From: Oscillospiraceae bacterium
GTDB taxonomy: Bacteria > Bacillota > Clostridia > Oscillospirales > CAG-272
Length of the DNA stretch: 45,088 nt
Assembly: GCA_015063645.1 (NCBI GenBank)
Contig: SVTS01000014.1
Location: 1-45,088, forward strand
Direction: 5' to 3'
Shown here: positions 8,759 to 16,913 of the stretch, in pieces
How the letters are laid out: each line of letters opens with the position of its first letter
How positions within the stretch are numbered: position 1 is the first letter of the stretch
Translations under genes and position numbers: made by a program
The notes under the pieces: generated by a model
Databases searched by the model: none
Told to the model about the DNA's origin: nothing
Seen by the model: the letters and a program-made list of their open reading frames with translations, nothing else

Positions 8759-9247
8759 TCAGTAACCGAAAGTGCCGCTGAGACTGTCGTCGTTTTCTAC
8801 CCAGTCCGAGACTTTGTAGACAGTGTAATTCTCTTTATCCTCACGGACAACAAGCGTCTCAATGCCGGCATTGATCAGCACCCGTTTGCACATGGGGCAG
8901 GAGCAGGTGTTGGGCATGATCTCGCCTGTACCGGGTGCGGTACAGCACATGTATACCGTTGCGCCCAGCATTCTCTCTCTGGGTGCAGCGATGACTGCGT
9001 TCATCTCTGCGTGCAGTGCGCGACACATCTCATAGCGTTCGCCCCGGGGAATCTGCAGTTTTTCACGCATGCAGAATCCGAGGTCGCTGCAGTTCTTGCG
9101 TCCGCGGGGCGCACCGTTGTAGCCGGTGGAGATGATGGTATCATCCTTGACGATAATGGCACCGTAACAGCGGCGCAGGCAGGTGGAGCGTTCCGCTACC
9201 ATCTGTGCGATGTCGAGGTAATAATTTTCTTTGGATACACGAGGCAT
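8759..9247 (-). CDS. comEB: dCMP deaminase-family protein (ComEB-like)
   Basis: The enzyme deaminates dCMP to dUMP, feeding thymidylate synthesis. The 162-residue protein shows the zinc-dependent cytidine deaminase signature HAEMNAV at about residue 78 and the second zinc motif SCPMCKR near residue 115. Additional cysteines and histidines at about 48-75 (NCSDLGFC, CRALHAE) suit the extra zinc site of dCMP deaminases. It is the first gene of a four-gene leftward operon with a good promoter 40 bases upstream. GGGAGG lies shortly before the ATG. Confidence 0.9.
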   Translation of the reverse strand: MPRVSKENYYLDIAQMVAERSTCLRRCYGAIIVKDDTIISTGYNGAPRGRKNCSDLGFCMREKLQIPRGERYEMCRALHAEMNAVIAAPRERMLGATVYMCCTAPGTGEIMPNTCSCPMCKRVLINAGIETLVVREDKENYTVYKVSDWVENDDSLSGTFGY

Positions 9248-9286
9248 AAGGCAACCTCCCGTTTGTCGGATTTTATCTCATCTTAT

Positions 9287-9315
9287 ATTGTACCAATTTT
9301 GTTCCCGGATTGCAA
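9287..9315 (-). promoter_or_regulatory. Promoter of the comEB–lipoprotein–rimI–tsaD operon
   Basis: Read leftward, TTGCAA (9315-9310) and TACAAT (9292-9287) are 17 bases apart. The leader to the comEB ATG is about 35 bases. Confidence 0.75.
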
Positions 9316-9361
9316 GAGGGAATTGCGGATTTGCGTGGGAAATAACGGCGCATGGCAGAAA

Positions 9362-9403
9362 AGAAAAAGAAGAGGAAGAACATAGAACCTATTCTTCCTC
9401 TTC
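9362..9403 (-). terminator. Terminator overlapping the helicase stop codon
   Basis: On the minus strand GAAGAGGAAGAA (9403-9392) pairs with TTCTTCCTCTTC (9380-9369) and runs into TTTTTCTTTTC. The 5' arm encodes the last glutamates of the helicase, so the terminator begins inside the gene. Confidence 0.8.
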
Positions 9404-11806
9404 CCAGAAGCGCTGCAGAATAACGCTGAGCGTATAGGGGTCGCCTGTGTACTGCATGCGGCTCCAGTGGGGCGGCATCAGACGTCTGATGCCGGGATCC
9501 GCATAGCGGTCATCGATGAGAACGACGACGCCCCGGTCTGTCTCACTGCGGATAACGCGTCCTGCCGCCTGCAGGATTTTGTTCATGGCAGGGAACAGAT
9601 AGGCGTAATCCCGTCCGCTTTCTCTGGTGCGTTCGTAATAATCCGCCAGAATATTCAATTCGCTGGACAGCCCGGGCAGTCCGATTCCAACGATAATCGT
9701 GCCGATCAGCGCCTCACCTTGCAGATCGATTCCCTCGGAATAGATGCCGCCCAGAACGCAGAATGCCGCCACTCCCTCGCCGCTTTTGGCACTTTTCTCA
9801 AACTGTTTCAGAAAACGGCTGCGCTCCGCGATGCTCATCCCCGGTTTCTGCATGATCACGGGAACGGAGGGCGAGAGACGCAGATACTGCCGGCATACCG
9901 CCTCCATGTATTTATAGGAGGGGAAATATACGATATAATTGCCTTCCCGTGCGCTGATAACGGTTTCAATCAGCTCCGCCACTTCTGAGGCGGAATTCTT
10001 ACGCTGTGAGAATCGGGTGGATACGGAATCCACCGTGACCAGACAGAGATTTTCCTGCTCATAGGGAGAGGAAAGCTCCAGCGTGACCGCATCCGTGCAT
10101 CCGCAGACATTGACATAGTATTCCATGGGGGAAAGCGTGGCGGAGAACAGCGCGGTACAGCGCGCTTTGGCGAATGCATTATCCAGCAGCGCCGCTGGAT
10201 CCAGACACATGATACGGCAGAGCAGCTCTCCTGCGTGGGATTCGGCATAAAAGGTGAAATGATCATCTGCCCATGCGGCGGCTTCGCAGAACTGCCGCAG
10301 AGCCTGCCGCATGTCTTCGAAGAGCGGAGCGGCGTTTTCATAATCCCGCCGCAGATATTCGCCGCATACGTCCCGCAGTTTCATCGCCGCCTGCGGCAGA
10401 AATGCGGGGATTTCCGTTTCCAGACAGTATCCGCCCCGGGATTCGCCGTCGGATTCCTCCTCATTTTCGGCGCAGAGTGCTTCCACACCGTCCAGCGCGG
10501 CACACATTCCGTCGATCGCTTCGCGGAGCGGTTCATCATCCGGCAGCGCTGCCGTGACCGTTTCCGCAAAGGCTTCCAGCTGCATACGGCTCAGCACGGC
10601 GGAGTAGATTTCTCTGGCTCGATCGGGAATGTTGTGGGCTTCATCAAACAGGAATATATACCGCTCGCCGCGGGGATCGGTGAAATACCGTTTCAGCCGC
10701 ACGGCAGGATCCAGCAGATAACCGTAATCACAGACGATCACATCGCAGTATTCGCTGGCGTCCAGGGATAATTCATGAGGACAGATGCCGAATTTTTCAG
10801 CCGTTTTTTCAATCTGCGGTGTGTCAAGAACACATCCGCATGCCAAAAGTTCGAGCACTGCCGCATCCCGGCGTTCCTCGTAGCTGACCCCCTCCCGGAA
10901 TGCCAGATTGCCGCATTTGCGGCACATACCGTGACGGGATTCCCCACCTCGGCGGCGGGGACAGAGCCGTTCCTTTGCCGTCAGCCGGATGCACCGCAGA
11001 TGCTCCGCCTGACCCGCAATAAGCCGTACCGCATCCAGCGCGGCATTGCCCGTAACGGTTTTCGCGGTGAAATAGAAGATCCGGTCCGCGTGCCCACGTC
11101 CGAGCGCCCGGAGAGAGGGGAAGAGACCGGACATCGTTTTGCCGATGCCGGTGGGGGCACTGGCAAGAATCCGCTGTCCGGTGCGGATGCAGCGAAAAAT
11201 CTCCTCCATCAGATCCCGCTGTCCTTCTCGGATAGTCCCATAGGGGAATTTCATCTGCGCAAGATCCGCTCTGCCGTCCGTCAGCCGCATGGCTTCCGCT
11301 TCAATAAAAGGAGCGGCGCGCTCAAACAGCGCATCAAATGCCCGTGCCAGCACAGCCCGGGCAAACATGGCTTCATAGCAGGCGGCTTCGCCGTCCCGGT
11401 AATAGCAGAGCCGCAGGGCAATGCTTTCCAGCCCTTCATTCTCAGCCAGCATATAGGCGGTGCACATGGCTTTCGCAAGCCGGGCGGGATCATCGGCGGG
11501 GAAGACCCGCTCGGGATTTTTCCGAACCGCAAAGCGGCTTTCGCATGTCAGCGTCCTGCCGTCGAAAAATACGGCATCCGCCGATGCGCCGATGCGGCAG
11601 AGCAGACCGCCGTAAGTGCGCTCCACACAGGCGGGGACATCTCTCCGCACACCGCCGAGGGCATCCCCCTGACCGGCATCGCCGAAGCTGCGGCGGAATC
11701 CGGCAAAAGGAGACGCACCTTCCCCGCGGGATTTCGTGCGGGCAAATGAACTCAGCGTATCCGTATCCAACAGGACTGCGCCGTTTGCATCGATCTGCAG
11801 TTTCAT
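9389..11806 (-). CDS. XPD/DinG-type ATP-dependent DNA helicase
   Basis: This 805-residue superfamily 2 helicase probably unwinds DNA 5' to 3' in repair or recombination. Walker A SAPTGIGKT lies near residue 217 and the FLFDEAHN box near 387. Four cysteines between them (about 282, 295, 298 and 342) match the iron-sulphur cluster of XPD-like enzymes. Later motifs include the Q/R-rich LQAAGRVIRSETDRG. The first 190 residues resemble a Cas4-like PD-(D/E)XK nuclease domain but seem to lack its catalytic residues (ESR where E-x-K is expected). The ATG at 11806 is preferred, since GGAG lies 6 bases before it and runs straight into the upstream ATG at 11812. Confidence 0.85.
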   Translation of the reverse strand: MKLQIDANGAVLLDTDTLSSFARTKSRGEGASPFAGFRRSFGDAGQGDALGGVRRDVPACVERTYGGLLCRIGASADAVFFDGRTLTCESRFAVRKNPERVFPADDPARLAKAMCTAYMLAENEGLESIALRLCYYRDGEAACYEAMFARAVLARAFDALFERAAPFIEAEAMRLTDGRADLAQMKFPYGTIREGQRDLMEEIFRCIRTGQRILASAPTGIGKTMSGLFPSLRALGRGHADRIFYFTAKTVTGNAALDAVRLIAGQAEHLRCIRLTAKERLCPRRRGGESRHGMCRKCGNLAFREGVSYEERRDAAVLELLACGCVLDTPQIEKTAEKFGICPHELSLDASEYCDVIVCDYGYLLDPAVRLKRYFTDPRGERYIFLFDEAHNIPDRAREIYSAVLSRMQLEAFAETVTAALPDDEPLREAIDGMCAALDGVEALCAENEEESDGESRGGYCLETEIPAFLPQAAMKLRDVCGEYLRRDYENAAPLFEDMRQALRQFCEAAAWADDHFTFYAESHAGELLCRIMCLDPAALLDNAFAKARCTALFSATLSPMEYYVNVCGCTDAVTLELSSPYEQENLCLVTVDSVSTRFSQRKNSASEVAELIETVISAREGNYIVYFPSYKYMEAVCRQYLRLSPSVPVIMQKPGMSIAERSRFLKQFEKSAKSGEGVAAFCVLGGIYSEGIDLQGEALIGTIIVGIGLPGLSSELNILADYYERTRESGRDYAYLFPAMNKILQAAGRVIRSETDRGVVVLIDDRYADPGIRRLMPPHWSRMQYTGDPYTLSVILQRFWEEEE

Positions 11807-11913
11807 GGGCATCTCCTTTCAGGGATTTGTGACGTTTGGGGGATAATGAGGGCGGAAAAGGACGGAAAAAGAAAAAAGTTTGTGTGGGAAGGCTTAAATA
11901 GCCGGCGGCGGCG

Positions 11914-11943
11914 TTGACAAAAAACCGCTGTCGGTGATATAAT
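11914..11943 (+). promoter_or_regulatory. Promoter of the zinc-ribbon protein gene
   Basis: TTGACA (11914-11919), an 18-base spacer and TATAAT (11938-11943) preceded by TGA. Confidence 0.8.
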
Positions 11944-11979
11944 AACAGTAGAACAATTTGTGATACGGATGGATTGACG

Positions 11980-12618
11980 ATGATACTGAATCAGAAAGAA
12001 ACAACATTTGCTTACCGCTGTCCCCACTGCGGCGCCGCGGTGGTGAGCATGGTGGGCGCATTCGCCCTGACGGCGGATATGCTCCGTCTGAAATGCCCCT
12101 GCGGCAAGAGCGAAGCGGAAATCGTTTACGGCAAGGATAAAAAACTGCGGCTTACGGTGCCGTGCTTTTTGTGTCCCACACCACACCGCTTTACTGTGCC
12201 GTCCCAGAGCTTTTTCGGCGCAGATCTGCTGCGCGTTCCCTGCGGCTATTCCGGCGCGGATGTGTGCTTTGTGGGCAAAAAAGAGCAGGTAATGCCTGCT
12301 CTGGAACAGTCCTCAAAGGAACTGGAAAAACTGCTTGGCGGCGTTTCCGTCAGTGATCTGGCAGAGCACCGCGGCGGAGAGGGCATGTTCAGCGATCCGC
12401 AGATCATGGATATCGTCATGTACGTCATTCATGAACTGCAGGCGGAGGGCGAGATCAGCTGCCGCTGTGAGGCAGGGCAGGGCGAGCTGAGCGCGGAAAT
12501 TCTGGATGAATGCGTACGCATCTCCTGTGGGAAATGCGGCGCCCGGAAGGATATTCCCACGGACAGCATCGTCAGCGCCAACGCATTTCTGCACTGCACG
12601 CATATTGATCTGGAGTGA
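11980..12618 (+). CDS. Zinc-ribbon protein of unknown function
   Basis: The 212-residue protein has several Cys pairs of the zinc-ribbon kind: CPHC near residue 13, CPC near 36, CFLC near 60, and CGKCG near 184. A helical stretch with few cysteines (about 100-150) separates the two ribbon regions. No catalytic motif is evident, so it may be a nucleic-acid- or protein-binding factor. The ATG at 11980 follows GGATGG by 6 bases and is preferred to the in-frame TTG at 11974. It has a strong promoter of its own, is divergent from the helicase gene, and is followed by the small peptide gene. I know of no named family. Confidence 0.65.
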   Translation: MILNQKETTFAYRCPHCGAAVVSMVGAFALTADMLRLKCPCGKSEAEIVYGKDKKLRLTVPCFLCPTPHRFTVPSQSFFGADLLRVPCGYSGADVCFVGKKEQVMPALEQSSKELEKLLGGVSVSDLAEHRGGEGMFSDPQIMDIVMYVIHELQAEGEISCRCEAGQGELSAEILDECVRISCGKCGARKDIPTDSIVSANAFLHCTHIDLE

Positions 12619-12629
12619 AAAATCCAGTC

Positions 12630-12656
12630 ACACAATCCTTACCTCCGCATAGTATA
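12630..12656 (+). promoter_or_regulatory. Possible mother-cell (SigK-like) promoter
   Basis: CATAGTATA (12648-12656) fits the SigK -10 pattern CATANNNTA, and an AC pair at 12630-12631 lies 16 bases upstream, as in SigK -35 elements. A TATAAT at 12709-12714 also precedes the next gene but lies too close to its ribosome site. This is pattern matching only. Confidence 0.25.
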
Positions 12657-12731
12657 GTATCAGGAGGGCGGGAAGCCGTTCTCCGGGGCGGGTGAACCGC
12701 GATAAAACTATAATACAAAGAGGTAAAGAAT

Positions 12732-12854
12732 ATGGGATGCATTTGTGAAATCTTTGAGAACGAAACCCTGTGGCTGATCATTCTGACTCTGCTCGTACTG
12801 ACGCTTCTTTGCGGAAACGGCGGCGGCAGCTACGGCGGCTGCGGCTGCCACTGA
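12732..12854 (+). CDS. 40-residue Cys/Gly-rich single-helix peptide
   Basis: The peptide starts MGCICEIFENETLW, continues with a hydrophobic helix of about 14 residues (IILTLLVLTLL) and ends in a Gly/Ser/Tyr/Cys tail (CGNGGGSYGGCGCH). It has five cysteines. AAAGAGGT lies about 8 bases before the ATG, and a strong terminator follows 30 bases after the stop, so it is a complete small gene. Clostridia commonly carry tiny proteins with a Trp-Ile/Leu helix and a Cys/Gly tail that are poorly characterised. A link to spore surface or membrane is a guess supported only by the SigK-like sequence upstream. Confidence 0.65.
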   Translation: MGCICEIFENETLWLIILTLLVLTLLCGNGGGSYGGCGCH

Positions 12855-12883
12855 TATACACGCATAACGGCAGTTAATAATCG

Positions 12884-12912
12884 GGAGGGGATTTATCCCC
12901 TCCCTTTTTCTT
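12884..12912 (+). terminator. Terminator after the small peptide gene
   Basis: GGAGGGGAT pairs with ATCCCCTCC across a 1-2 base loop and is followed by CTTTTTCTTT. Confidence 0.9.
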
Positions 12913-12919
12913 TATTGCA

Positions 12920-13780
12920 TTACAGGTTGTACTGCTTGATCTTCTCAGCGAGGAACTTGGCAGCCATGCTGATGTCTGCTTCGGGATTCGCACCCACTTC
13001 GCGCTCGATGGTGAGGAAGCCGTCGAAGCCGGTCTCCTTCAGAGCGGGCAGATAGGTGTCGAAGTTTACACCGCCCTGACCGAGGGGCAGCTCCAGATAC
13101 TTCTTGCCCATATCCATGAGAGCGTTGTGCTCAGCAGCCTCTTCGCTGATCTGCAGGCCTTCCACAGCCTCCGTGCGCTTCAGCATGATACCGTCCTTGG
13201 CGTGGGTATGTACAATGTACTTGCCCAGCGTCTTGACAGCGGTCTCCGGACGGTCGCCGGCAACCATAACCAGGTTAGCAGGGTCGAAGTTGACGCGTAC
13301 GCCGCCTGCACCCAGGCTGTCCAGGAATTCGCACAGCAGGGTAGCTACTTCGGGACCGGTCTCCACTGCGAAAGCAGCGCCGACGGAATCGGCATATACA
13401 GCAAGATCGCGGCATGCTTCACGCATGATCTTCTTGGTTTCGTTCTCCTCAGCGGGAACGGTGCCGATGTGGGTGGTTACGACCTTGCAGTCCAGCTCCA
13501 GAGCCAGATCCACAATGCGCTTGGATTTTTCCACATAGATCTTGTTCTTCTCGGGATCGGTGAAACCGACGCCGAAGTCGCCGCAGAGAGCGGAGAATAC
13601 CAGACCGTTTGAGCGGACAATGTCCAGTGCTTCCTTGATCTTGGCAGGGGTCATATCGTCTACAGCCAGCTCACCGCGGGTCGCATAGACCTGTACGCCT
13701 GCAACGCCGAGGGAAGCAGCCTTTTCAACGCCGCCGCGGAACCCTGCGCGGAAGGACTCAACCATTGCACCAATTTTCAT
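12920..13780 (-). CDS. Sugar phosphate isomerase/epimerase-family TIM-barrel protein
   Basis: The 286-residue protein belongs to the xylose isomerase-like AP-endonuclease-2 fold. Metal-site motifs of the family are visible: FAVETGPE (Glu), VNFDPANL (Asp), VHTHAKDG (His and Asp) and a late FLTIEREVG (Glu). Members isomerise or epimerise sugars or inositol derivatives, and the substrate here is unknown. GAAGG lies 8 bases before the ATG at 13780, which is preferred to an in-frame TTG at 13801. It is a single gene with its own promoter. A second, distinct member of the same fold lies in the rhamnosidase cluster. Confidence 0.85.
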   Translation of the reverse strand: MKIGAMVESFRAGFRGGVEKAASLGVAGVQVYATRGELAVDDMTPAKIKEALDIVRSNGLVFSALCGDFGVGFTDPEKNKIYVEKSKRIVDLALELDCKVVTTHIGTVPAEENETKKIMREACRDLAVYADSVGAAFAVETGPEVATLLCEFLDSLGAGGVRVNFDPANLVMVAGDRPETAVKTLGKYIVHTHAKDGIMLKRTEAVEGLQISEEAAEHNALMDMGKKYLELPLGQGGVNFDTYLPALKETGFDGFLTIEREVGANPEADISMAAKFLAEKIKQYNL

Positions 13781-13830
13781 CTCAGATACCTTCGGATTCA
13801 AAAAATCCGCCTTTCAATAGATTCAATGTA

Positions 13831-13859
13831 ATTATAGCAAATCCACTGCGGGATGTCTA
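13831..13859 (-). promoter_or_regulatory. Promoter of the TIM-barrel gene at 12920-13780
   Basis: Read leftward, TAGACA (13859-13854) and TATAAT (13836-13831) are 17 bases apart, about 50 bases before the ATG. Confidence 0.75.
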
Positions 13860-13886
13860 TAGATAACGGAAAATTTTTTCGTTTTG

Positions 13887-14792
13887 TCAATTCTTTTTGT
13901 TGACAATATTCTCACCGTCGAAGAGGATTACACCGTAACCGTTGCCGGCAGGCTTGCCTGCGCGGAGCCATCCCAGATAGGCACGGCGGAGACTGGTGTC
14001 CTCCGGCCAGTTTTCCATGGGAGTATCAGCGGCAGCGCCAAAGACGCGCCAGTTATTGCCGAACGCACCGGGAGCCTCTTCACGCTGGAAGATGATATCG
14101 AAATCGTCCATGAAGGAGAGAATGTTGGAGTGTGCGGGGAGGAATTCTCTGTGCGCGGGATAGAGCAGCCAGGAGTGGCAGACGATGGGCATGATGTCGC
14201 CCTCAAAATCCGCTTTGAAGAAGCGGTACGCACGGCGGTATGCATCCATGCGGGATTCCAGGGTCAGCGGACCGGCGGAGGGGATATGGATGTTGATGAC
14301 GTCGTCGCCGCGCTTCAGCTCCACGCCGCAGGCGCAGTAACTGTCCGCATTGAACGTGGTGTGCTCAAACTGCAGGCGTCCCAGCGCAAAGCGGGTCATG
14401 TGGAAGAAGCGGGGGAACCAGTGCGCCACGAAAGAGCCGGGGATATTGTAACGATCCATGCATTCATGGAATTTCCATTTCAGATCGCGCATGGAGTTCC
14501 AGTAGATCTCCTCGTCCACACCTTTTTCACGGTAAAGCGCAAGCAGCGGTTCGGCTGCGGCGGCGTTCAGAAGAAAATGGCTGGTGTAGGGATGCGCACC
14601 GTATTTTTCGCCGATATGAGCAGCTGCGGTAAGGAGTTCGTCGATCTTCTCATAATCTTTCGCCATGAGGCGGCTGATCAGCGTACGGAAATCTTCGTGC
14701 TCCATAAATTTGTCGCAGAGGGAAACGAGCGCGGGAATATGTTCTTTTGGCAGATCAATACCTGTGAGAAACTGTTTCATGAATGCAGACAT
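13887..14792 (-). CDS. Acyltransferase-domain protein (two-part GNAT-like)
   Basis: This 301-residue protein resembles the Clostridia family annotated as acyltransferase-domain proteins, with a helical N-terminal part (about 1-125) and a GNAT-like C-terminal part. The C-terminal half is rich in aromatic residues and has INIHIPSAGPLT near residue 173. I recognise the family by overall look rather than by a catalytic motif, so the reaction is unknown. GGAGG precedes the ATG at 14792 by 8 bases. It is a single gene with a consensus promoter and is not clearly linked in function to its neighbours. Confidence 0.65.
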   Translation of the reverse strand: MSAFMKQFLTGIDLPKEHIPALVSLCDKFMEHEDFRTLISRLMAKDYEKIDELLTAAAHIGEKYGAHPYTSHFLLNAAAAEPLLALYREKGVDEEIYWNSMRDLKWKFHECMDRYNIPGSFVAHWFPRFFHMTRFALGRLQFEHTTFNADSYCACGVELKRGDDVINIHIPSAGPLTLESRMDAYRRAYRFFKADFEGDIMPIVCHSWLLYPAHREFLPAHSNILSFMDDFDIIFQREEAPGAFGNNWRVFGAAADTPMENWPEDTSLRRAYLGWLRAGKPAGNGYGVILFDGENIVNKKN

Positions 14793-14834
14793 ATCCGTGT
14801 CCTCCGTAATAGAATCAGATAATTCTTCAAGGAT

Positions 14835-14863
14835 ATAATAACATAAAGCGCGGCGTCTGTCAA
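14835..14863 (-). promoter_or_regulatory. Promoter of the acyltransferase gene
   Basis: Read leftward, TTGACA (14863-14858) and TATTAT (14840-14835) are 17 bases apart. Confidence 0.8.
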
Positions 14864-14911
14864 GAGTCGGATCCGATTTGCCGCAGGAGATGGCGGAAAA
14901 GGGCGAATCGC

Positions 14912-14940
14912 TTGACTTTCCGGGGAAAATGCGGTATAAT
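14912..14940 (+). promoter_or_regulatory. Promoter of the NusG-II–Gx–apbE operon
   Basis: TTGACT (14912-14917), 17 bases and TATAAT (14935-14940). Transcription should begin near 14947. This may serve the long rightward run that continues to tgt, because no terminator is seen before 24763. Confidence 0.85.
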
Positions 14941-14980
14941 ATATTCTGTAGTATTATGCGGAATTTGCGGCGGTGTCGGT

Positions 14981-15364
14981 ATGTCGAAAAACTTTCTTCC
15001 CCTCGGAATGCGTCCCGGTGATGCCGCGGTGATCGCCGCGGTACTTCTTTGCGCGTTTCTGCTGTTTTTTGTCCGGGCGGATAACGCACAGCCGGATGCT
15101 GTCACGGTGCACACGGCTGAGGAAAATTTCCGACTGTCTCTTCCGCGGGAAGGGGATTATACCGTTCATTCCGCCGGATATACTCTGACGCTGACTTTTC
15201 GCGGGACGGAGGTTTTTGTCAGTGCATCCGACTGTCCCGGCGGGGACTGCATGCATACCGGCGTTATCCGGAAAGGCGGACAGAGCATCGTCTGTATGCC
15301 CGCCCGTACCGTGATCACGCTTGCGGGAGAGGAGGTATCCGATGCGGACTGGATTCTCCCATAA
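14981..15364 (+). CDS. NusG domain II-containing membrane-anchored protein
   Basis: The 127-residue product has one N-terminal hydrophobic segment (about residues 14-34) and a small extracytoplasmic beta domain of the NusG-II type. That domain includes the signature region ASDCPGGDCMHTG, with two cysteines in a C-x4-C arrangement. Such proteins are routinely found beside a Gx transporter and an ApbE flavin transferase in Clostridia. Their exact role is unknown, but the setting suggests membrane redox biology. The preferred start is the ATG at 14981, 34 bases after the predicted transcription start. The 3' end overlaps the next gene by 23 bases. Confidence 0.8.
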   Translation: MSKNFLPLGMRPGDAAVIAAVLLCAFLLFFVRADNAQPDAVTVHTAEENFRLSLPREGDYTVHSAGYTLTLTFRGTEVFVSASDCPGGDCMHTGVIRKGGQSIVCMPARTVITLAGEEVSDADWILP

Positions 15365-15887
15365 ACGCCTGCATGCACTGGCGGAATGCGCCTCACTTCT
15401 GATCATCGCGCTGGCACTGTCCTATCTGGAGGCGATTCTGCCGCTGAACGCGGCGATTCCTGTGCCCGGCGTCAAGCTGGGACTGGCGAATCTTGCGGTT
15501 CTGGTAACGGCACACCGGCACGGCGTTCCTGCCGCTGCCGCCGTATCAGTCAGCCGGGTCATCCTTTCGGCTTTGCTGTTCGGTTCGGTGTCCTCCATGG
15601 TGTTTTCTCTCAGCGGTGCTCTGTGTTCCATGCTTACTCTGGCAATCCTGTTTCCCTTTCGGGGACGGGTATTCAGTTATATCGGCTTGTCTGCGGCATG
15701 CGCCGCCGCACACAGCACGGGGCAGATTCTCTGTGCGGTGCTGTGGATGCACGAGAATGCCCTCTTCGGCTATCTGCCGGTGCTTCTGATTCTCGCTGTG
15801 CTGAGCGGAACACTTACAGGCGCGGGTGCGAATCTGCTGGCGGACCGGCTGCCCAAGCCGAATACGGAAAAAGGAGATGTTCTGTGA
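15342..15887 (+). CDS. Gx transporter family membrane protein (heptaprenyl diphosphate synthase component I-like)
   Basis: This 181-residue integral membrane protein has about five helices and the conserved opening YLEAILPLNAAIPVPGVKLG, then LANLAVLVTA. It matches the family first named heptaprenyl diphosphate synthase component I and now called Gx transporters, which resemble ECF-type substrate-binding subunits. The ligand is unknown. The ATG at 15342 follows GGAGG by 8 bases and lies inside the previous gene, and its stop overlaps the apbE start (GTGA), so the three genes are tightly coupled. Confidence 0.85.
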   Translation: MRTGFSHKRLHALAECASLLIIALALSYLEAILPLNAAIPVPGVKLGLANLAVLVTAHRHGVPAAAAVSVSRVILSALLFGSVSSMVFSLSGALCSMLTLAILFPFRGRVFSYIGLSAACAAAHSTGQILCAVLWMHENALFGYLPVLLILAVLSGTLTGAGANLLADRLPKPNTEKGDVL

Positions 15888-16888
15888 GACGGATTGTCTG
15901 CGCGCTGTGCGCAATGCTCATTTGTTTATCCCTCTGCGGATGCGGCGGAGAAGAAATGGAGGAACACTGGTTTTTCGCCATGGATACCATGATTACCCTG
16001 CGGCTGTCGCCGGATGCGGACGATGCCCGGATGGCGGAAATTTTTGCCGAAGTCGAAGCGATCACGGCTGAGATTGCGGAGAGTCTGTCGCGTACCCATC
16101 CGGGAGGCGACACATACCGCTTCAATAAAAATCCGGACGGCATCACGGATCCGGCTGATCCTTTCCGTATTGTGATACAGCGAGCGATGGCAATAGCCGA
16201 GGAGACGGACGGTGCCTTTTCGCCGACTATGGGAACGCTGACCGAACTCTGGAATATAAACGGAGGCGGTCCCCGTCCTTCGGAAAAAGCGATCGCCGAA
16301 GCACTTTCACATACAGATTTCCGTGATATCACCTTTGAGTCGGACGGGGTTTCCCGTACTGACAGTGCCATGCAGCTGGATTTCGGAGCGATCGGCAAAG
16401 GATATGCCGTACAGAAAGTACTGGATTATCTGCGCACAACGGAGATCCGCTACGGACTGGTTTCCTTTGGCGGCAATGTGGGTGTGTTCGGCACAAAGCC
16501 GGACGGAACTCCTTTCAAAATAGGTGTGACCGATCCGAAAGACACTTCCCGCACAGCGGGATATCTGCTGGCAGAGTCGGGGGTTGTCTCCGTTTCCGGC
16601 GATTACGAGCGCTTTTTTGAAGAAGCAGGTGTCCGGTATCATCATATTATGGATCCTGCAACGGGATGTCCTGCGCAGAGCGGACTCTCCTCGGCGGCAG
16701 TGCTGTCGGAGGACGGAACACTGGCGGATGCGCTGTCCACGGCGCTCTTTGTTATGGGGGCCGATGAAGCGCTTGCCTATTACGATGCGCATCCCGGTAC
16801 ATTCGAAGCGGTGCTCATCACAGACGAAAACGAAATAATTCTGACTCCGGGACTCGCCGCAGGCGGCAATTTCATCCCGGCACAGTGA
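15884..16888 (+). CDS. apbE: FAD:protein FMN transferase ApbE (lipoprotein)
   Basis: ApbE attaches FMN covalently to Thr/Ser of target redox proteins outside the membrane. The 334-residue protein starts with GTG, overlapping the Gx stop. It has a lipoprotein signal (lipobox LCGC near residue 18) and the family motifs AMDTMITLRL, LDFGAIGKGYAV, SFGGNVGVFG and HHIMDPATGCPAQSGL. AAAGGAG lies 7 bases before the GTG. No FMN-binding target gene such as rnfG is present in the window, so the substrate protein must be encoded elsewhere. Confidence 0.95.
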   Translation: MRRIVCALCAMLICLSLCGCGGEEMEEHWFFAMDTMITLRLSPDADDARMAEIFAEVEAITAEIAESLSRTHPGGDTYRFNKNPDGITDPADPFRIVIQRAMAIAEETDGAFSPTMGTLTELWNINGGGPRPSEKAIAEALSHTDFRDITFESDGVSRTDSAMQLDFGAIGKGYAVQKVLDYLRTTEIRYGLVSFGGNVGVFGTKPDGTPFKIGVTDPKDTSRTAGYLLAESGVVSVSGDYERFFEEAGVRYHHIMDPATGCPAQSGLSSAAVLSEDGTLADALSTALFVMGADEALAYYDAHPGTFEAVLITDENEIILTPGLAAGGNFIPAQ

Positions 16889-16913
16889 TATAAACGCGGA
16901 GGAATATTGAAAC

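Noticed and set aside
10775-11749. A 324-codon open frame opposite the helicase
   Set aside because: It is a shadow of the helicase gene with no motifs of its own.
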